Origin: Bacteroidia bacterium
GTDB taxonomy: Bacteria; Bacteroidota; Bacteroidia; UKL13-3
Length of the DNA: 13,400 bases
Assembly: GCA_022402405.1 (NCBI GenBank)
Contig: JAKRSG010000205.1
Coordinates: 1 to 13,400 of the forward strand
Direction of reading: 5' to 3'
Shown here: in pieces, positions 11,734 through 13,400 of the stretch
Position numbering within the stretch: the stretch's first letter is position 1
How the letters are laid out: each line of letters begins with the position of its first letter
Position numbers and translations under genes: made by a program
The notes under the pieces: model-generated
Told to the model about the DNA's origin: nothing
The model's input: the letters and a program-made list of their open reading frames with translations, nothing else
Databases searched by the model: none

Positions 11734-13158
11734 ATGAAATTAAGTTTTTTAGGCGCTGCTAAACAAGTTACAGGAAGCATGTTTATGCTAACGCTCAATT
11801 CTGGTTATAAAATATTGGTGGATTGCGGAATGGATTATGAAGTTAAAAAAAATCCAGTAGCACAAGCCAATCTGTTTCCTTTTGAGCCGGTTACCATCGA
11901 TTTAGTATTGCTCACCCATGCGCACATAGACCATTCCGGCAACCTGCCAGCATTGGTTCAGCAAGGATTTAAAGGCAATATAATGTGCACGCCTGCCACC
12001 GCAGAACTTACAAGCTATCTTTTATTCGACAGTGCCAATATCCAGATAAATCAATACAGAAAGAGTTTGGGTCGAACCAAAAAAAACCGCCGCGACCATA
12101 TACCAAAACCATTGTTTAGCGACAAAGGTGTGAAGCAAACGGTAGATCAGTTTTTCACGATTCCATTTCATAGAAAATTTCAGGTAAATCCAGAATTAAG
12201 CATTGAGTTTATAGAAGCCGGACATCTTTTGGGTGCTGCCAGTATTGAGGTATGTGTTACCGAAAATGGCAAGGAAACCAAGATTGGCTTCTCGGGAGAT
12301 TTGGGCAGAAAAGCCAGCAAACTGGTGCGTGATGGCGAGATTTTTAAAGATGTAGATTATTTGGTTACCGAATCTACCTATGGCGGCAGAAAGCATTTTT
12401 CTGGCAGCGATGCCGAAACAGAGTTGATGCCGTACATACAAAAAACGTGTATCGATTTTAGAGGACGCTTAGTTATTCCAGCCTTTAGTGTGGGCCGAAC
12501 CCAAGCTGTTGTTTTTACGATTAATCAACTTAAGAAAAAAGGCCTTATTCCAGATTGGCTAAAGGTATTTGTGGATAGTCCCTTAGCCATTAGAAGCACA
12601 CCCGTTTACGAAAGACACGATTATTTGTTGAACCAAGAGGCGCAGCAATTTATGAAGGAGCATGGAAGTTTATTTCATTTTCCAAACATACAATACCTCG
12701 AAGACATGGATGAACATGAGGAATTGATGCATTATTTCGACCCATGTATCATCATTTCGGCTGCCGGTATGGTTGAGGGAGGCCGTATTCAAGAGCATGT
12801 AAGCAATAATATAGAAAACCCCTACTCTACTATTCTCATTGCTGGTTTTTGTGCAGAAGGCACACTCGGACATAGATTATTGCAAGGACAGCCCAGCATA
12901 CAAATTAAGAACCGCGAGAAACGCGTGTTTGCGCAGATTGCCAGAACCGATGTTTTTAGCTCGCACCCAGACCACGACGAAGTTTTTAACTACATAGAAT
13001 CTACGGCACATGCCAGCAAAAAAGCGGGCAAAAAACTAAAGAAAGTTTTTCTAGTTCATGGCGAAGAACCCCAATTACAAGCCATGCAATCTTCGGTTCA
13101 AGCCAAAGACCTCTGCGAGGCGGTAATACCAAGCTATTTGGAAGAGTTTGTTTTGTAA
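11734..13158 (+). CDS. MBL-fold/beta-CASP RNA-processing ribonuclease
   Basis: This 474-residue protein belongs to the metallo-beta-lactamase/beta-CASP nucleases (CPSF73/Ysh1-like, as in the Thermus enzyme TTHA0252), zinc enzymes that cut or trim RNA. The N-terminal MBL part has the opening SFLGAAKQVTGSMF, the zinc motif HAHIDH (62-67), H164 in AGHLLGAAS and D189 in FSGDLG. The beta-CASP domain (about 210-400) starts with motif A E213 in TESTYGG, includes PAFSVGRTQ (249-257) and AAGMVEGGR, and is followed by H411 in SSHPDHD, a likely motif B. The last zinc ligand region is VHGEEPQLQAM (441-451). All catalytic positions appear present. It has no upstream partner: upp is divergent. About 95 bp of non-coding sequence separate it from the polX-like gene. 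Confidence 0.93.
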   Translation: MKLSFLGAAKQVTGSMFMLTLNSGYKILVDCGMDYEVKKNPVAQANLFPFEPVTIDLVLLTHAHIDHSGNLPALVQQGFKGNIMCTPATAELTSYLLFDSANIQINQYRKSLGRTKKNRRDHIPKPLFSDKGVKQTVDQFFTIPFHRKFQVNPELSIEFIEAGHLLGAASIEVCVTENGKETKIGFSGDLGRKASKLVRDGEIFKDVDYLVTESTYGGRKHFSGSDAETELMPYIQKTCIDFRGRLVIPAFSVGRTQAVVFTINQLKKKGLIPDWLKVFVDSPLAIRSTPVYERHDYLLNQEAQQFMKEHGSLFHFPNIQYLEDMDEHEELMHYFDPCIIISAAGMVEGGRIQEHVSNNIENPYSTILIAGFCAEGTLGHRLLQGQPSIQIKNREKRVFAQIARTDVFSSHPDHDEVFNYIESTAHASKKAGKKLKKVFLVHGEEPQLQAMQSSVQAKDLCEAVIPSYLEEFVL

Positions 13159-13200
13159 GGGCGCTAGTCCAAACATCTCATATCATTCGTTTTCTATGTA

Positions 13201-13220
13201 CAATAATCTTTGTATTATTG
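13201..13220. repeat. Perfect 7-bp inverted repeat upstream of the polX-like gene
   Basis: CAATAAT (13201-13207) and ATTATTG (13214-13220) are exact reverse complements around CTTTGT. The stem has almost no G or C and no T-run follows, so it is unlikely to be a terminator. It overlaps TAATCTTTG (13204-13212), which is TAnnTTTG with one extra spacer base, so it may be an operator over the -7 region of the downstream gene. In AT-rich DNA it may also be chance. Confidence 0.35.
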
Positions 13221-13253
13221 ACGTGATTTCTTTCAATACCAAAATCAAAAAAC

Positions 13254-13385
13254 ATGACTAACTCTGATATTGCAGATATGCTTAAGGCTTTTGCCGATTT
13301 AAGTGAATTACATGGGCAAAATCCTTTTAAAATAAAATCCTTTTCTAATGCCTCATTTAGAATAGATAAAATGCCAGAACCCTTG
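13254..13385 (+). CDS. PolX-type DNA polymerase/3'-5' exonuclease, N-terminal fragment
   Basis: An ATG at 13254 opens 44 codons of native sequence before the adapter begins at 13386. The pattern of a short helix, then LSELHGQNPFKIKSFSNASFRI (residues 17-38), resembles the N-terminal 8-kDa helix-hairpin-helix region of bacterial family X polymerases (a helix followed by E/H-G-xNPFK-x-x-x-Y/F-x-x-A). Such proteins fill short gaps in base-excision repair and carry a C-terminal PHP nuclease domain, none of which is in the window. The call rests on this short match only. The frame stays open to 13400, but the last five codons are adapter-derived and should not be annotated. Confidence 0.6.
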
Positions 13386-13400
13386 AGATCGGAAGAGCGT
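13386..13400 (+). other. Illumina adapter remnant at the contig end
   Basis: AGATCGGAAGAGCGT equals the first 15 bases of the Illumina TruSeq universal (read 2 side) adapter. It lies exactly at the right edge, so it is a library artefact kept by the assembly and not genomic DNA. Confidence 0.95.

Noticed and set aside
12196..12441. Minus-strand open frames of 81 and 67 codons inside the MBL gene
   Set aside because: Both are antisense to a strongly conserved nuclease and show no recognisable features.

Overview
The window looks like a Bacteroidota (Bacteroidetes) chromosome fragment. The evidence is AT-rich DNA, no purine-rich Shine-Dalgarno sequences before clear starts, several matches to the Bacteroidota promoter box TAnnTTTG, a TonB-dependent receptor with an N-terminal carboxypeptidase-regulatory-like domain, and the Bacteroidota-restricted DUF3822 gene joined to rsmD. 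No phage, insertion sequence, CRISPR array, tRNA or rRNA is visible. The last 15 bases are identical to the start of an Illumina adapter, so the right edge is a contig end carrying untrimmed adapter.

Layout: (1) 1-2947 is a metal-homeostasis pair: a left-truncated DtxR/MntR-type repressor reads leftward and a TonB-dependent receptor reads rightward. The gap between them holds two TTAG-N6-CTAA operator-like sites and a good promoter whose spacer contains one of the sites. (2) 2951-5632 is a tight rightward cluster: a divergent arginyl-transferase-like (ATE) protein, a GT4-type glycosyltransferase and ispE. (3) 5629-7991 is a leftward operon, read as pyrE, plsC-like acyltransferase, gatC, ABC ATPase. 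(4) 8000-8611 is a NUDIX hydrolase divergent from pyrE, only 8 bp away. (5) 8608-10513 is leftward: DUF3822, rsmD, coaD. (6) 10567-11013 is a rightward hotdog thioesterase. (7) 11008-11652 is a leftward upp. (8) 11734-13158 is a rightward MBL/beta-CASP nuclease. (9) 13254 onward is the N-terminus of a polX-like DNA polymerase, cut by the contig end.

Most genes are housekeeping: isoprenoid precursor synthesis (ispE), pyrimidine synthesis and salvage (pyrE, upp), CoA synthesis (coaD), phospholipid synthesis (plsC), tRNA-dependent amidation (gatC), 16S rRNA methylation (rsmD) and RNA processing (MBL/beta-CASP). Packing is extreme. All three convergent pairs overlap by 4-6 bp at their stop codons with no terminator, and two of the divergent pairs have interlocked promoters.

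I found no defence island or clearly new multi-gene system. The best leads are the twin operators of the metal regulator, the ATE protein that keeps a CC dyad but lacks the upstream CxxC, the crossing or symmetric divergent promoters, and a 9-base word (TTTGGTTCA) found far more often than base composition predicts, in unrelated reading frames.
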